A DNA stretch of 64,000 nt from the NCBI GenBank assembly GCA_964411985.1, contig CAYPNF010000025.1:56388-120387 (forward strand), written 5' to 3'. Position numbers and translations under genes: made by a program. Shown one piece after another: positions 9,009-18,688 of the stretch. Numbering within the stretch: position 1 is the first letter of the stretch; each line of letters opens with the position of its first letter. The notes beneath the pieces were generated by a model that was given only the letters and a program-made list of their open reading frames with translations, did not search any database and had not been told where the DNA came from. Origin of the DNA: CAYPNF01 sp964411985 (GTDB lineage: Bacteria; Verrucomicrobiota; Verrucomicrobiia; Limisphaerales; J093).

Positions 9009-10296
9009 CTTTGGATCGGCGGTGCATCTGCCAGGCGCCCAGGAGCAGCAGCGCAGCGCAGACAATGTAAATGAGGCCGCCAAAAGCAATGGCCCGACTC
9101 ATGTTTTCCACTTCGGATGCGCCACTGCCGTACTTTGCCGCCAACCCCACAAAGACCGGGCCCAGCGCGCCTCCGCCCCAACCCACGGTGTTCATCAAGC
9201 CCGCCGCCGTCCCGCGGGCGCGAGGGGTCACCACGTCGTAGAGCGAGGCGAAGATGTTGGAATCGTAGAGTCCCTTGCACAGGCCGAAAGCGGTCATCGA
9301 CACCACCAGCGTGGTCGCGTTCGTGGTTAATCCCACGAAGACCACCCAGACGCTGCCGACCAGCAGGCCAATCGCCTGCACCAACACCCGGCCGCCGCGG
9401 AAGCGGTCAGACCACCGATCCGCCAGATACCCACCCAAGGGCACACTCATCGCGCTCGCCAAGTGGATGAACACTGTCCCACTCAAGCCCGCTGCTGAAA
9501 GTCGGAAACCGAACTTTTCCACCAGGAAGGTGGGGGTCCAGGTGAGAAAGATCGTAGCCACAAAGTTGGCCCCCATGAAGACCCCCATCAGCAGCAGCGC
9601 CACCGGCTTCCCCAGCACCTCCCGCGCGGTCTCCCTCAGCGAAAGCGGAACCTCGGGCACCGCAGGCGCATCCATGGGCTCGGAGGCACCCCGCACCGGC
9701 TCGCGCAGGAAGGAATACAGCACCAGGGCCAGCACCATGCCCACGCCGCCGAACAGCCAGAAACCGGCACGCCAACCCCAGGTCTCGGCCAGCAGAGCTC
9801 CCACCCAACTGCCCAGGATCGTCCCCGCATACACACTCGATTGGTGCACTGACATGGCCCGCGACCGAGTGCGGGCGGAATGGTAGTCACTCAAGAGCGA
9901 CATGGAGGCCGGAAAGTAGAAAGTCTCGCCAAAACCCTCCAGGGCGCGAACGGTGACAAAATGCCAGAGTTTCTGGCACCAACCCGTGCAAACCGTCACC
10001 AGGCTCCAGAAAACGCAGCCACCCAGGATAAGGTGCCGCCGGGCAATCCGGTCCCCAATGAAACCGGCCACCGGCGCAGCCCCCGCGTAGACCCACATGA
10101 ACGCGGAGCCGATCAGCCCGAGCTGCACCTTATCGAACCCGAACTCCTCCTTGAGCTTGGGAAAAACCGCGAAAATGGCCTGCCGATCTGCGTAGTTGAA
10201 GAAGCAGACCAGCCAGAGCATTCCCACCACGCTCCAAGCGTAACGCCGAGAAGCCTGGGGCGCCGTCGACGGGTTGCGTTTCAGTCCAACTTCCAT
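8983..10296 (-). CDS. MFS transporter, ACS-like (organic anion) subgroup
   Basis: A 437-residue inner-membrane carrier with about 12 helices and a central polar loop near residues 195-225. The N-terminal FFNYADRQAIFAVFP and the loop GFIGDRIARRHLI between helices 2 and 3 are typical of anion:cation symporters that carry sugar acids and related organic anions. Its start overlaps the end of the DapA-family gene by 16 bases, so the two are translationally coupled. An uptake carrier beside a lyase of that family suggests import and breakdown of one organic acid. The substrate is not evident. Confidence 0.85.
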   Translation of the reverse strand: MEVGLKRNPSTAPQASRRYAWSVVGMLWLVCFFNYADRQAIFAVFPKLKEEFGFDKVQLGLIGSAFMWVYAGAAPVAGFIGDRIARRHLILGGCVFWSLVTVCTGWCQKLWHFVTVRALEGFGETFYFPASMSLLSDYHSARTRSRAMSVHQSSVYAGTILGSWVGALLAETWGWRAGFWLFGGVGMVLALVLYSFLREPVRGASEPMDAPAVPEVPLSLRETAREVLGKPVALLLMGVFMGANFVATIFLTWTPTFLVEKFGFRLSAAGLSGTVFIHLASAMSVPLGGYLADRWSDRFRGGRVLVQAIGLLVGSVWVVFVGLTTNATTLVVSMTAFGLCKGLYDSNIFASLYDVVTPRARGTAAGLMNTVGWGGGALGPVFVGLAAKYGSGASEVENMSRAIAFGGLIYIVCAALLLLGAWQMHRRSKVSPALSCR

Positions 10297-11177
10297 TGAC
10301 GGTAGAATGCGCGGAAGTCCCCCACCAAACTCCGGTAGGCTTCTTCTGTGGTGGAGGAGAGAGGACGTTTGGGCGCCCCCGGATCGAATCCTCGGCCCTC
10401 CATGGATGCGGCTATGTTCAAGGGGAAATCCACCCGATGAAGCAGGTCGTTGACATGCCGGATCTTCTCCAAGGCACTCTGGGCCTTAGCTTCGTCCCCA
10501 GTCCGCAAAGCATGGTGAAACTCCACCAGCACATCAGGAATGGCGTTCGCCATGCCGCTAATCGTGCCATCCGCTCCCAACTCCATCGCCTCCGGCAGGA
10601 AAGGTTCCCGCCCCACGAAGATTTTGAGAGGGTGGCCGGGGAGAGCTTCCCGCAACTCCCGCACGTACCCGACCTCCACTCCGCTGTGCTTTACGGCCCA
10701 TACGGGGGTGCGCTTGGCCACGGCCGCGATCGTTTCGGCCGTCAGCGCGTTGCCGGTGCGCTCCGGAAAATTGTAAATCATGAAAGGCAACCCAACCTCG
10801 CCCCCAGCGCGCGCCAGGAATTCCACCAAGTCGTCCTGGCAGACCACATAGTACCAAGGCGGCAACACCGAGATGGACTCGATGCCCATCTCGCGCACCC
10901 TCGCCCCCACGGAAAGGACCGTGTCCAGACGGCAGTGGCTGATATTGGCCACGATCGGTAACCCATGGCAGGCGGCTTGCGCACACTCAAACACCTCCAG
11001 CCGAACCTTAGGATCCACGAGCAGGAATTCCCCGGTGGTTCCCAGTACCATCACCCCAGCTACTCCCTTTTCGGCCAAGAAGGCCAAGTGGCGCTCGAAA
11101 GCGCCCTTCATAAGTTCACCCCGAGCGTTGGTCGGGGTCCAGACAGCGGGAACTACACCCTGATTTGGCAAGGACAT
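10281..11177 (-). CDS. DapA/NanA-family class I aldolase (dihydrodipicolinate synthase-like)
   Basis: A TIM-barrel Schiff-base lyase or synthase of 298 residues. The family motif YNFPERTG supplies the catalytic tyrosine, and the lysine lies in WAVKHSG. The N-terminal GVVPAVWTPTNARGEL and VLGTTGEF match the family. True DapA would usually sit with lysine genes; here the gene overlaps an organic-anion MFS transporter, so a catabolic role on a keto-sugar acid or sialic acid-like compound is as likely as lysine synthesis. ATG 11177 was chosen over an upstream extension that would run into mazG. It lies 40 bases after mazG. Confidence 0.85.
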   Translation of the reverse strand: MSLPNQGVVPAVWTPTNARGELMKGAFERHLAFLAEKGVAGVMVLGTTGEFLLVDPKVRLEVFECAQAACHGLPIVANISHCRLDTVLSVGARVREMGIESISVLPPWYYVVCQDDLVEFLARAGGEVGLPFMIYNFPERTGNALTAETIAAVAKRTPVWAVKHSGVEVGYVRELREALPGHPLKIFVGREPFLPEAMELGADGTISGMANAIPDVLVEFHHALRTGDEAKAQSALEKIRHVNDLLHRVDFPLNIAASMEGRGFDPGAPKRPLSSTTEEAYRSLVGDFRAFYRQWKLD

Positions 11178-11217
11178 AGACGAAAAATTAGCACCGGCAG
11201 GGCCGAAGCACAACCGA

Positions 11218-11877
11218 TCATTGAGCGGATCGCTCTTTCCCGCGCCACCGTTTCTCCGCTCGAGCCGTGGCCTCTCTGAGCAACACTTCTGCGGACCACC
11301 CATGCCGCTGCGCTTCCGAGGCCAGCTCCAGCAGGGAATCCCCCACTTTCCTCCGAGTCAGGCTGCGCGATGCCGCTTTCCCTTCCTCCTCAATCAGCCC
11401 CGCTTTCCTGGCTTTCTTGACCAGCTTCTCCGCCCGCAGGAGTGCGGGAAGATGACGCGGAACCCCATCGAGCGACGAAGCCCGCTCATGCCGGGTACCT
11501 GCTTTCTCCGCCCGTTTGATCCGCTCCCACTGGGCCCAAACCGCATCCACATCCTTGACCTTGGCCTCGCCAAACACATGCGGGTGCCTGTGAACCAGCT
11601 TCTCGGCAATCCGGCGCGCCACTTTTTCGAAATCAAAAACCCCCCGCTCCCGAGCGAGTTGGCAGTGAAAAACCACCTGCAAAAGAAGGTCTCCCAGTTC
11701 CTCCTCCAGCTCATGATCGTCGCCCGCCTCAATGGCATCGATCATCTCGTAGACCTCCTCCACCGCGTGAAAACGAATGGACTTATGGCTCTGCTCCCGA
11801 TCCCACGGACATCCCGTCGGAGAGCGCAAGCGCGCCATGATGCGTAGCAGTTCGTCGATCGCTCTGCGTTTTTTCAT
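11218..11877 (-). CDS. mazG: MazG nucleoside triphosphate pyrophosphohydrolase
   Basis: MazG cleaves non-canonical or excess nucleoside triphosphates to monophosphates and can lower ppGpp. The 219-residue product has an N-terminal domain with SPTGCPWDREQSHKSI and the metal-binding pattern EEVYEMIDAIEAGDDHELEEE followed by LGDLLLQVVFH. The start at ATG 11877 is preceded by GGAGG with a 5-base spacer, a clear ribosome-binding site. A TTG at 11895 in the same frame abuts the proB stop and is less likely. The gene lies directly downstream of proB on the same strand. Confidence 0.93.
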   Translation of the reverse strand: MKKRRAIDELLRIMARLRSPTGCPWDREQSHKSIRFHAVEEVYEMIDAIEAGDDHELEEELGDLLLQVVFHCQLARERGVFDFEKVARRIAEKLVHRHPHVFGEAKVKDVDAVWAQWERIKRAEKAGTRHERASSLDGVPRHLPALLRAEKLVKKARKAGLIEEEGKAASRSLTRRKVGDSLLELASEAQRHGWSAEVLLREATARAEKRWRGKERSAQ

Positions 11878-11895
11878 ACGGTCCTCCACGGGCAA

Positions 11896-12972
11896 TCAAA
11901 GCAACACCAGGTTGTCACGATGCACGAGTTCCTTCCTGGCCACCTGCCTGGACCGAATGCGCTCCGCGCTAAACGCCACCAACCCTCGGGCAAATTCGGT
12001 TCCGTTCAAATCGCGCATGCAAACCACTTCCCCCTCAGCAAAGTCACCCTCCACGCGCACCACCCCAGGGGGCAGCAGACTCTTGCCCGATTCCCGAACC
12101 GCCCGCTTGGCTCCCTCGTCGACCACCAGCGTCCCCTTGGGATGGTGGAAAAAGGCAATCCAACGCTTCCGACCTTTCAGCTTGACCCGGCTTGGGACAA
12201 AGATGGTGCCTTCAACCTCACCCGCTGTGACTCTGGCAAGGATCCCTGGTTTGCGCCCGGACGCAATGACCAGAGGGATCCCGGCACGCATGGCAATCTT
12301 GGCGGCCTGAAGCTTGGAGGCCATCCCCCCGACCGCAGTTGCGCTCTCCGTCTTCCCACCCATCTTCTCGGTAGCAGCGTCCAGTCGGTCGACTTGCGAC
12401 AAAACCTTTGCATTGGGACGGCCGTAGTTCGCGATGAGTCCGTCCACGGTCGTTAGGATCACCAACAGATCCGCTGGCAATAGGCAGGCCACGAGTGCCG
12501 ATAACTTATCGTTATCCCCAAACTTGAGCTCGGTGAAGGAGACGGCGTCGTTCTCGTTGATGATGGGGATCACCCCGCGCCGCAGCAGTGTAACAAGCGT
12601 GTTGCGCGCGTTGAGGTGCCTTTCGTGGTGCTCCAAATCGTCGTGCGTCAGCAGCACCTGCGCCACGGGAATCTGGTACTTGGCGAAAAGCTGCTCGTAG
12701 GTGGCCATCAGACGGCATTGCCCCACCGCCGCACAAGCCTGCAATTCATCCAGTTCAGACGGACGTTTTTCATAGCCAAGCACCCCCATCCCAGCCCCAA
12801 CGGCGCCCGAAGTGACCAGGATCACCTCCTGGCCGCTGCGGCGACGCTCCGCCATCTGGGCCACCAACTGCTCCATCTGCCCTAGGTCAGGCTGCTTCCT
12901 GCTGTCCGTCAATACACCTGTCCCCACCTTGACCACCAGGCGGCTGACTTCGCTGAGCCACTGTCTACGCAT
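11896..12972 (-). CDS. proB: Glutamate 5-kinase with PUA domain
   Basis: The enzyme phosphorylates glutamate as the first step of proline synthesis. The product is 358 residues: an amino-acid kinase domain at residues 1 to about 260 and a C-terminal PUA domain from about 270. Motifs include RLVVKVGTGVLTD at the N-terminus, VTSGAVGAGM, and INENDAVSFTELKFGDND in the glutamate and ATP site. The PUA part (GTLVVDEGAKRAVRESGKSL, LLPPGVVRVEGDF) is intact. ATG 12972 gives the standard N-terminus; the upstream open frame is spurious. proA is not in this window. The end abuts mazG. Confidence 0.96.
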   Translation of the reverse strand: MRRQWLSEVSRLVVKVGTGVLTDSRKQPDLGQMEQLVAQMAERRRSGQEVILVTSGAVGAGMGVLGYEKRPSELDELQACAAVGQCRLMATYEQLFAKYQIPVAQVLLTHDDLEHHERHLNARNTLVTLLRRGVIPIINENDAVSFTELKFGDNDKLSALVACLLPADLLVILTTVDGLIANYGRPNAKVLSQVDRLDAATEKMGGKTESATAVGGMASKLQAAKIAMRAGIPLVIASGRKPGILARVTAGEVEGTIFVPSRVKLKGRKRWIAFFHHPKGTLVVDEGAKRAVRESGKSLLPPGVVRVEGDFAEGEVVCMRDLNGTEFARGLVAFSAERIRSRQVARKELVHRDNLVLL

Positions 12973-13063
12973 GCGGGTATTGAAGAAGAAAGTGCGCGGG
13001 AGACAAAGCGAAATCTTGATGGCCAAGCCGAAGCCGGCACCGCATCCGTCAGCTCCTGCAAGG

Positions 13064-16000
13064 TCAGTTCTTGCGGGTACCAGGATTCTGCGGCTGGCCG
13101 GAGAAGTACCCCTGGCTTCGAAAGCCAGCATCACGCGGCGCCGAACGTGGCGGGGTCGGGAAGATCGGCTCATCCAAGACTTCGCGCACCAAAGTCGCCA
13201 CGGCATGAGGAGGGAAGGGTTTTCGCAACAAACGCACCCGCTCGGACATACGGGATTCGGCCTCGGCAGACTCAGGGTTGTAACCAGTCGTCAGAATCAC
13301 CTTCAGACTCGGTTTTTCCTGGCGCAATCGCTCTGCCAACTGGCGCCCACTCATTCCCCCCGGCATCACGATATCGCTGAGCAGCAGATCGATTTCCACG
13401 GCTCGTTCCTGCCATATTTTGAGGGCGGAGACCCCGGAGAACGCCTCCAGCACGGTATAGCCGAATTTCTCCAAAACCTGGCGGGTCAAATCACGCACCG
13501 GCGCTTCGTCTTCCACGAGCAGAATCACCTCAGTTCCACCACGCACCTGCGGCTGCGGAAGGCGTTGCGGCTCGTCCTTGGCCGGTTTGGGCGTCGCTGG
13601 AATGTAGACCCGGAAGGTGGTCCCCACTCCCTGTTGGCTGGAAACCTCGACCCACCCTTGGTGCTGCTGCACAATGCCATCCACTGTCGCCAGACCCAGC
13701 CCGGTCCCTTTGCCAACTTCCTTGGTTGTGAAGAACGGCTCGAAAATCCGCGGCAGCACCTCGGGCGCGATGCCCACGCCACTATCCTGCACGCTCAAAC
13801 AAACAAACTGGCCGGGGCGCGCGCTTGCCTGACGCTGGGAACGCGATGCGTCCACCGTCTCCACTTCCGTGCCGATGATGAGGCGACCGCCATCCGGCAT
13901 CGCGTCACGGGCGTTCACTGCGAGGTTCAGGAGTACCTGCTCCATCATCCCGGTATCCGCCTGTACCCGGGGCAGGCTGGGAGAATACTTAAACTCCAGA
14001 GCAATGGTCTCCCCAATGATGCGCCGCATCATCTTGGTGAGATTGGTCACCACCTCGTTTAAATCCAGAGGGATCAGCTCCATCGGCTGCTTGCGGCTGA
14101 AGGTCAGCAACTGCCGGGTCAGGTTGGCAGCACGCTCCGCCGCCGCCGCCACTTCCGCCAGGTTGTCTGAAACCTGCCTGGGCACCTGCTCGTGCATGCG
14201 CGCCAGGTTCGTGTGTCCCTGGATAACGGTAAGAATGTTGTTGAAGTCGTGCGCCACACCGCTGGCCAGCTGGCCGATCGCCTCCATCTTTTGGGTCTGC
14301 CGCAACTGCTCCTCCAGCGCCATCTGGTCGGTGATATCAAGCGCAATGAAGAGAATGGACGGCTCCAACCCCAAATCGACAGTCTCGGCGGAAAGGAAAA
14401 CCGTGTGCTGACCACCGCGTTTGTTCCGGAAACTCGCCTGGAAATTGCGCACCACCCCGTTCTGCCTCAGGGTGTCGTAGAATAGTTTCCGCTGGTCCGC
14501 CACCACCCAAAGCTCCAGGTCCAGGCTGGTCTGCCCAATCACCTCTCCCCGGGTAAAACCAAAAATCTCCAGGAAACTCTCGTTCACCTCCAGGAACCTG
14601 CCTTCACCCAGCGTGCTAATCCCAATCCCCGCCGGATTCAACTCAAAGATGCGACGAAAACGGTCTCGCGATTGCCGCAATTCCATCTCCATCCGAGAAC
14701 GTTCGGTGACGTCCTGCTTGATCGCGATGAAATAGCCGATATTCCCGTCCCGATCGAGCACCGGGGTGATGGTCTGCTCCTCCTCGTAAAGCGAGCCATC
14801 CTTGCGGCGGTTGGTCAACAACCCGTGCCAGACCCGCCCGTTGGTAATGGTGTGCCACATCTCCTGATAGAACTCAGGCGACTGCCGACCAGCCTTCAGG
14901 AGCCGCAAATCCTGCCCCCGAACCTCCTCGAAGCCGTAACCCGTCAGCTTGGTGAAGGCGGCGTTCGACCACACCACGATGCCGTGCCGGTCGGTAATGA
15001 TGATGCCATTCGCCGCTGATTCCAAAGCGGTCCCCTGCAGCCGCAGGATCTGCTCCGTGCGCCGCCGTTCCGTCACATCCTCCACCATGCAAACTGCAAA
15101 CAACGCGGTTCCCGAAGGATCGCAGACCGCCGACGCGGTGAATTGGCCCCAAACGAACTGACCCGACTTGGTTCGGAACCGCCGTTCGGTGCTCGTTCCA
15201 CGGGAACCTTCGACACGCACGGCATTCCAGAAGCGCTGCTCGGCTTCCGCATCGTCACTCACGCACACCTCCCGGAGACTCATGCGCAGCAACTCATGCT
15301 CGGTGAAGCCAAGCATCCGGCAGAAAGCTGGGTTCACGGACTGGAACCGCGTGTCCTCCAACCCCACGGTCGCAATACCCACCGGGTTGGATTGATGGAT
15401 CGCCCGGTAGCGTTCTTCGCTCTGGCGAAGGGCTTCCTCGACCCTCTCTCGGGCCGTGATGTCGCGAACCACGCTCAAGACTCTCTCGGCTCCCAGGGAG
15501 GTAATCCGCGCGTCATAGAAACGCACCCGGTCGCCCACCTCCAGCTTATACTCCAGGGATTGGGTCTCCCCCGTTCGCAGCGCTTCCTGGATCAAACCGT
15601 TGTAGCTTGTGGCTACGGGCTCCGGCAGCCAATCCTGCGTCCGCTTGCCCTGCAAATCGCTGGCAGACCACCCGAAACCACCATCCGCCGGGATGTGGCA
15701 ATCGAGGAAGACTCCCTCGCGACTCTGCAGAAACACGCCATCGGGCATCGCCTGCAGGAGCGCGCGATTACGGCTCTCGCTTTCCCTTAAAGCTCCGTCC
15801 ACCCGCTGCTGTTCCGCCAGCACCCGGGCATTTTCCAGCGCCACTGCCGCACCCGCCGCAAGCGCTTCCAGCATGAAAACATCGCCGGGCTCCACCGGTC
15901 TCTGGTCCGCCAGGTTATGGACTTCCAAACACCCGATCAACTCCCCGAGGCGGTTCAGCAAAGGTACGTTGGCTAGATTGTAGATCCGCAGTCGGCGAAC

Positions 16001-16765
16001 GTACTCGGTCTGCACGTGAGGATCGTGCTCCGTGTCGTTGGACAGGTAAGGTTCCACCCTCGAAAGCACCCATCCCGCCACGCCCTCCCCCGGACCAAAG
16101 GAAAAATCTACTGGCTCGGCATCCGAGCGGGTCAAGCGTTGCTGGACCCGAATGCGCCCGTCCACCAGCCACCCAACGTACCCGTGGCTGGCCTCGACCA
16201 GATCCAGAGCAGCCCGCACCAAGGTCTCTAAAATGACCTCCGTCTCCAGCACCGTGTTCAACTGCTGGCATGCCCGGCAAAGCACCTCGAGTTGACGGGT
16301 CTTGCGCGCCAGATCCTCTTCCACCTGCTTGCGCTCCGTCACATCCATTTCCATCCCCACCAACGCCGAAGGAAAACCGTACGTGTCATGCACGGCTTGC
16401 GCCCGCACACTCACCCGGCGCAGAACGCCTCCTCCGTAGCGAATGCGAAACTCGCAGTGAAACTCCCGCCCTTCCTCCACCGCCAGCCGGATCTTTTCTT
16501 TAACCTGGCTACGGTCTTCCGGATGCACCGCCTCGACGAAGGCTTCCATCAGCATCGCCCTCTTCCCAACCACCCCGCGGTTCTCCACCGGAGGACGCTC
16601 CGCCCCGGCAAGACCATACCGAGAAACATCCACCTGCCACACGCGCATCCGGGCTGCCTCCAAGGCAACCGCCATCTGCGCAGCCTGCTCGCGCCACTCC
16701 AAGTCAGCCGCCTGTCCTCCCCCTTGGGGAGGGCGACGTTTCCAGCTGGTGGCACCAGGAGTCAT
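13064..16765 (-). CDS. Hybrid sensor histidine kinase 1 (PAS-GAF-PAS x4-HisKA-HATPase-REC)
   Basis: A 1233-residue soluble sensor kinase with no signal peptide or membrane helix. Approximate domains are PAS 30-145, GAF 160-320, PAS 330-440, PAS 450-570, PAS 580-690, PAS 700-815, HisKA 820-890, HATPase 935-1055 and receiver 1078-1195. The phospho-accepting His is in SGVAHDFNN (about residue 839). The ATP lid has DSGVGIAPE and GKGTGLGLATV, and the receiver Asp is in LLLSDIVMPGGMSG (about 1131). ATG 16765 was preferred to a TTG at 16795 that would overlap the upstream gene. The GAF has no cysteine or histidine pattern that names a ligand. No output domain follows, so it needs a phosphotransfer partner elsewhere. 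Confidence 0.92.
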   Translation of the reverse strand: MTPGATSWKRRPPQGGGQAADLEWREQAAQMAVALEAARMRVWQVDVSRYGLAGAERPPVENRGVVGKRAMLMEAFVEAVHPEDRSQVKEKIRLAVEEGREFHCEFRIRYGGGVLRRVSVRAQAVHDTYGFPSALVGMEMDVTERKQVEEDLARKTRQLEVLCRACQQLNTVLETEVILETLVRAALDLVEASHGYVGWLVDGRIRVQQRLTRSDAEPVDFSFGPGEGVAGWVLSRVEPYLSNDTEHDPHVQTEYVRRLRIYNLANVPLLNRLGELIGCLEVHNLADQRPVEPGDVFMLEALAAGAAVALENARVLAEQQRVDGALRESESRNRALLQAMPDGVFLQSREGVFLDCHIPADGGFGWSASDLQGKRTQDWLPEPVATSYNGLIQEALRTGETQSLEYKLEVGDRVRFYDARITSLGAERVLSVVRDITARERVEEALRQSEERYRAIHQSNPVGIATVGLEDTRFQSVNPAFCRMLGFTEHELLRMSLREVCVSDDAEAEQRFWNAVRVEGSRGTSTERRFRTKSGQFVWGQFTASAVCDPSGTALFAVCMVEDVTERRRTEQILRLQGTALESAANGIIITDRHGIVVWSNAAFTKLTGYGFEEVRGQDLRLLKAGRQSPEFYQEMWHTITNGRVWHGLLTNRRKDGSLYEEEQTITPVLDRDGNIGYFIAIKQDVTERSRMEMELRQSRDRFRRIFELNPAGIGISTLGEGRFLEVNESFLEIFGFTRGEVIGQTSLDLELWVVADQRKLFYDTLRQNGVVRNFQASFRNKRGGQHTVFLSAETVDLGLEPSILFIALDITDQMALEEQLRQTQKMEAIGQLASGVAHDFNNILTVIQGHTNLARMHEQVPRQVSDNLAEVAAAAERAANLTRQLLTFSRKQPMELIPLDLNEVVTNLTKMMRRIIGETIALEFKYSPSLPRVQADTGMMEQVLLNLAVNARDAMPDGGRLIIGTEVETVDASRSQRQASARPGQFVCLSVQDSGVGIAPEVLPRIFEPFFTTKEVGKGTGLGLATVDGIVQQHQGWVEVSSQQGVGTTFRVYIPATPKPAKDEPQRLPQPQVRGGTEVILLVEDEAPVRDLTRQVLEKFGYTVLEAFSGVSALKIWQERAVEIDLLLSDIVMPGGMSGRQLAERLRQEKPSLKVILTTGYNPESAEAESRMSERVRLLRKPFPPHAVATLVREVLDEPIFPTPPRSAPRDAGFRSQGYFSGQPQNPGTRKN

Positions 16766-16779
16766 CGGGTTTCCACGGT

Positions 16780-17799
16780 TCAGGTTGAACGACAATGCGC
16801 TTGCGCGAACTGGGTCAGGGCAAGGAGGTTCGCATCCGGGGTACCTCTCGGAATCTCGCAGCCCGCCCCGACAATATAGCGTGGTCCCGCTTGGCTAAAA
16901 CACTCCGCCAGCTTGGCTTGGATCGATTCCGGTGTACCATCGCGCACCACCTGCACTGGGTGGAGGTTTCCAAGCAGAACTTGAGAGGGACCCATCTGCG
17001 CCCGAGCCTCCGAGAGCGGGGCAGGATAATCTAAATCCACGATCTCGCAACCAAGACGTCCCATGCCCGCGAGGATACGGCGTGTACTGCCACATATGTG
17101 CAAACGCACCTTGCTGCCCATGGCATGGATCGCTTCCACCATCTTCTTTTCGAAGGGCCAAACGAATTCCTCGTACAAATCGGGCCCCACCAGAGAAGCC
17201 GCTGCATCTCCCACCCCAACTATGTCCACCCCTGCCTCGATTTGGGCCCGGGCAAATCTCAATTCAAGCTCCACCACAAATCCGAACAGGTCTCGCACAA
17301 AAATGGGGTCATCGAAGAAGTCCGTCATCAGGTTGTTGATGCCACGCAAATCGGCCGCCTGCGCGCAGGGTCCCTCAATCCAGCCCTCGATCAACCGGTG
17401 TCCCCCCACCTTTTCACGGAACAGAGCCGCCGCTTTCACCCGATCGTGCATCCGCCCGCCCCCAAGTGGGTCCGGAATCTTGAGTCGAGCCAACTCGGTC
17501 TTGTCCAAGAGCCGAGCCTCCGTTTCAACAATGGCGGGAGGCTGGTTTGGAAACCACTCCACGGAGCCACCACAATCCGCCGCCTCTCTCGCCGGGTCCG
17601 AAATGCAGGACACATGGTCCAAATCGAATTTCTCAGCAACCTTGAGTTGGGCTTCCACCAGGGACCGATACTCTGAAGCATAGGTCCGATACTCGATCCC
17701 CGCCTGGTCCGCCGCAAACATCATGGTGATCGGCATCGAGGGGAGCCGATCCACCTTCTGACCTGCGACGTGCGCGAGAACTCGTTCTTGACCCGTCAT
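16780..17799 (-). CDS. Uroporphyrinogen decarboxylase-fold methyltransferase (MtaA/CmuA-like)
   Basis: A 339-residue TIM barrel of the UroD family. It carries the zinc-type ligands of MtaA/MtbA/CmuA corrinoid:thiol methyltransferases: His-x-Cys in RLHICGST and a later Cys in VGAGCEIPRGTP. Those residues are absent from true HemE, so haem synthesis is unlikely. These enzymes move methyl groups from a corrinoid protein to a thiol; no corrinoid protein or MtaB-like partner is visible nearby. The gene starts the minus-strand run and lies 14 bases ahead of hybrid kinase 1, suggesting joint transcription. The methyl donor is unknown. Confidence 0.82.
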   Translation of the reverse strand: MTGQERVLAHVAGQKVDRLPSMPITMMFAADQAGIEYRTYASEYRSLVEAQLKVAEKFDLDHVSCISDPAREAADCGGSVEWFPNQPPAIVETEARLLDKTELARLKIPDPLGGGRMHDRVKAAALFREKVGGHRLIEGWIEGPCAQAADLRGINNLMTDFFDDPIFVRDLFGFVVELELRFARAQIEAGVDIVGVGDAAASLVGPDLYEEFVWPFEKKMVEAIHAMGSKVRLHICGSTRRILAGMGRLGCEIVDLDYPAPLSEARAQMGPSQVLLGNLHPVQVVRDGTPESIQAKLAECFSQAGPRYIVGAGCEIPRGTPDANLLALTQFAQAHCRST

Positions 17800-17882
17800 G
17801 TTAATGATGAGCTAATTTAAACAGAATCCATCACTCAGAGTGACGTAAGTATGGCCTGTTGAACTGATCTTATTAAGTCATC

Positions 17883-18563
17883 ATGATAGCTATTGCAAGA
17901 CAATTCAGTGCTACTTCAGTCGTACTCATGCACTTGCTGCTCGCTGCAGCGTGCTCAACCACAGCAGCAGCGCCTCAGGAAACCCTCCCCCTGCCGCCGC
18001 CTAATACCTCCGGGGGCGCTCCCCTCCAGACTGCTCTACGGCTCAGGCAATCCCAGCGGGAATTCAGCACAGAGGCTCTAGCCCCACAAACGTTATCGGA
18101 TCTTCTCTGGTCCGCTTTAGGGGTAAATCGGCCGGAAAGCCAAGGTCGAACCACTCCGTCGGCGCTGAACTCCCAGGAGATTGACCTCTATGTAGCCCTA
18201 TCGGAGGGAGTCTACCTGTACAATCCTACGAATCATTCTCTCAAGCTGCTCGTAGAAAGGGATATACGAGCCAATACAGGAGGGCAGCCTTTTGTCAAAG
18301 ACGCGCCGGTTGCCCTCCTCTACGTCGCCAACTACGACCGCATGCCCAAGGTGCGAAAAGAGGACCGGGAATTCTACGCCGCCATCGATGCCGCGTTTCC
18401 CATCCAAAACGTGTATCTCTTCTGCGCTTCCGAAGGTCTCGCCTGCGTTGTGCACGAGCTGGAACGCGATTCCATCAAAGCTATCCTCAGCCTTGGAGCC
18501 GACCAAAGGGTCATCTTGGCACAGTCGGTAGGCCGTCCCAAGACACCCTCCAAACCCAAGTAG
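17883..18563 (+). CDS. Nitroreductase-fold lipoprotein (SagB-like)
   Basis: A 226-residue exported protein. The N-terminal hydrophobic segment ends in a lipobox LLAAACST, so it is probably lipid-anchored, in the outer or inner membrane. The body has nitroreductase-family features: LRLRQSQREFSTEALAPQTLSDLLWSALGVNR for flavin binding, TPSALNSQEIDLYVAL, and a C-terminal dimer region with FPIQNVYLFCASEGLACVV. This matches flavoproteins of the SagB/nitroreductase group, which are usually cytoplasmic; an exported form is less usual, though known. It diverges from the methyltransferase gene with 83 bases between. No substrate can be inferred. Confidence 0.78.
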   Translation: MIAIARQFSATSVVLMHLLLAAACSTTAAAPQETLPLPPPNTSGGAPLQTALRLRQSQREFSTEALAPQTLSDLLWSALGVNRPESQGRTTPSALNSQEIDLYVALSEGVYLYNPTNHSLKLLVERDIRANTGGQPFVKDAPVALLYVANYDRMPKVRKEDREFYAAIDAAFPIQNVYLFCASEGLACVVHELERDSIKAILSLGADQRVILAQSVGRPKTPSKPK

Positions 18564-18688
18564 GTTTCGCACTTTCGTGTGCCGGCATGCTCCTTTGAAG
18601 CTGTTTCTCTAATCACGTTTTTTCCACGTCATCCGGCTAATCCTGGATAGAATCACGGCCTACAAGGCTTACGCAGAATGGCTTGTGC

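Noticed and set aside
12812..14062. 416-codon plus-strand open frame across proB and hybrid kinase 1
   Set aside because: It spans two real minus-strand genes and the gap between them; no domain is seen.
16780..17799. HemE (uroporphyrinogen decarboxylase)
   Set aside because: It carries zinc-ligand Cys and His residues of methyltransferases and lacks the typical HemE N-terminal arginine motif.
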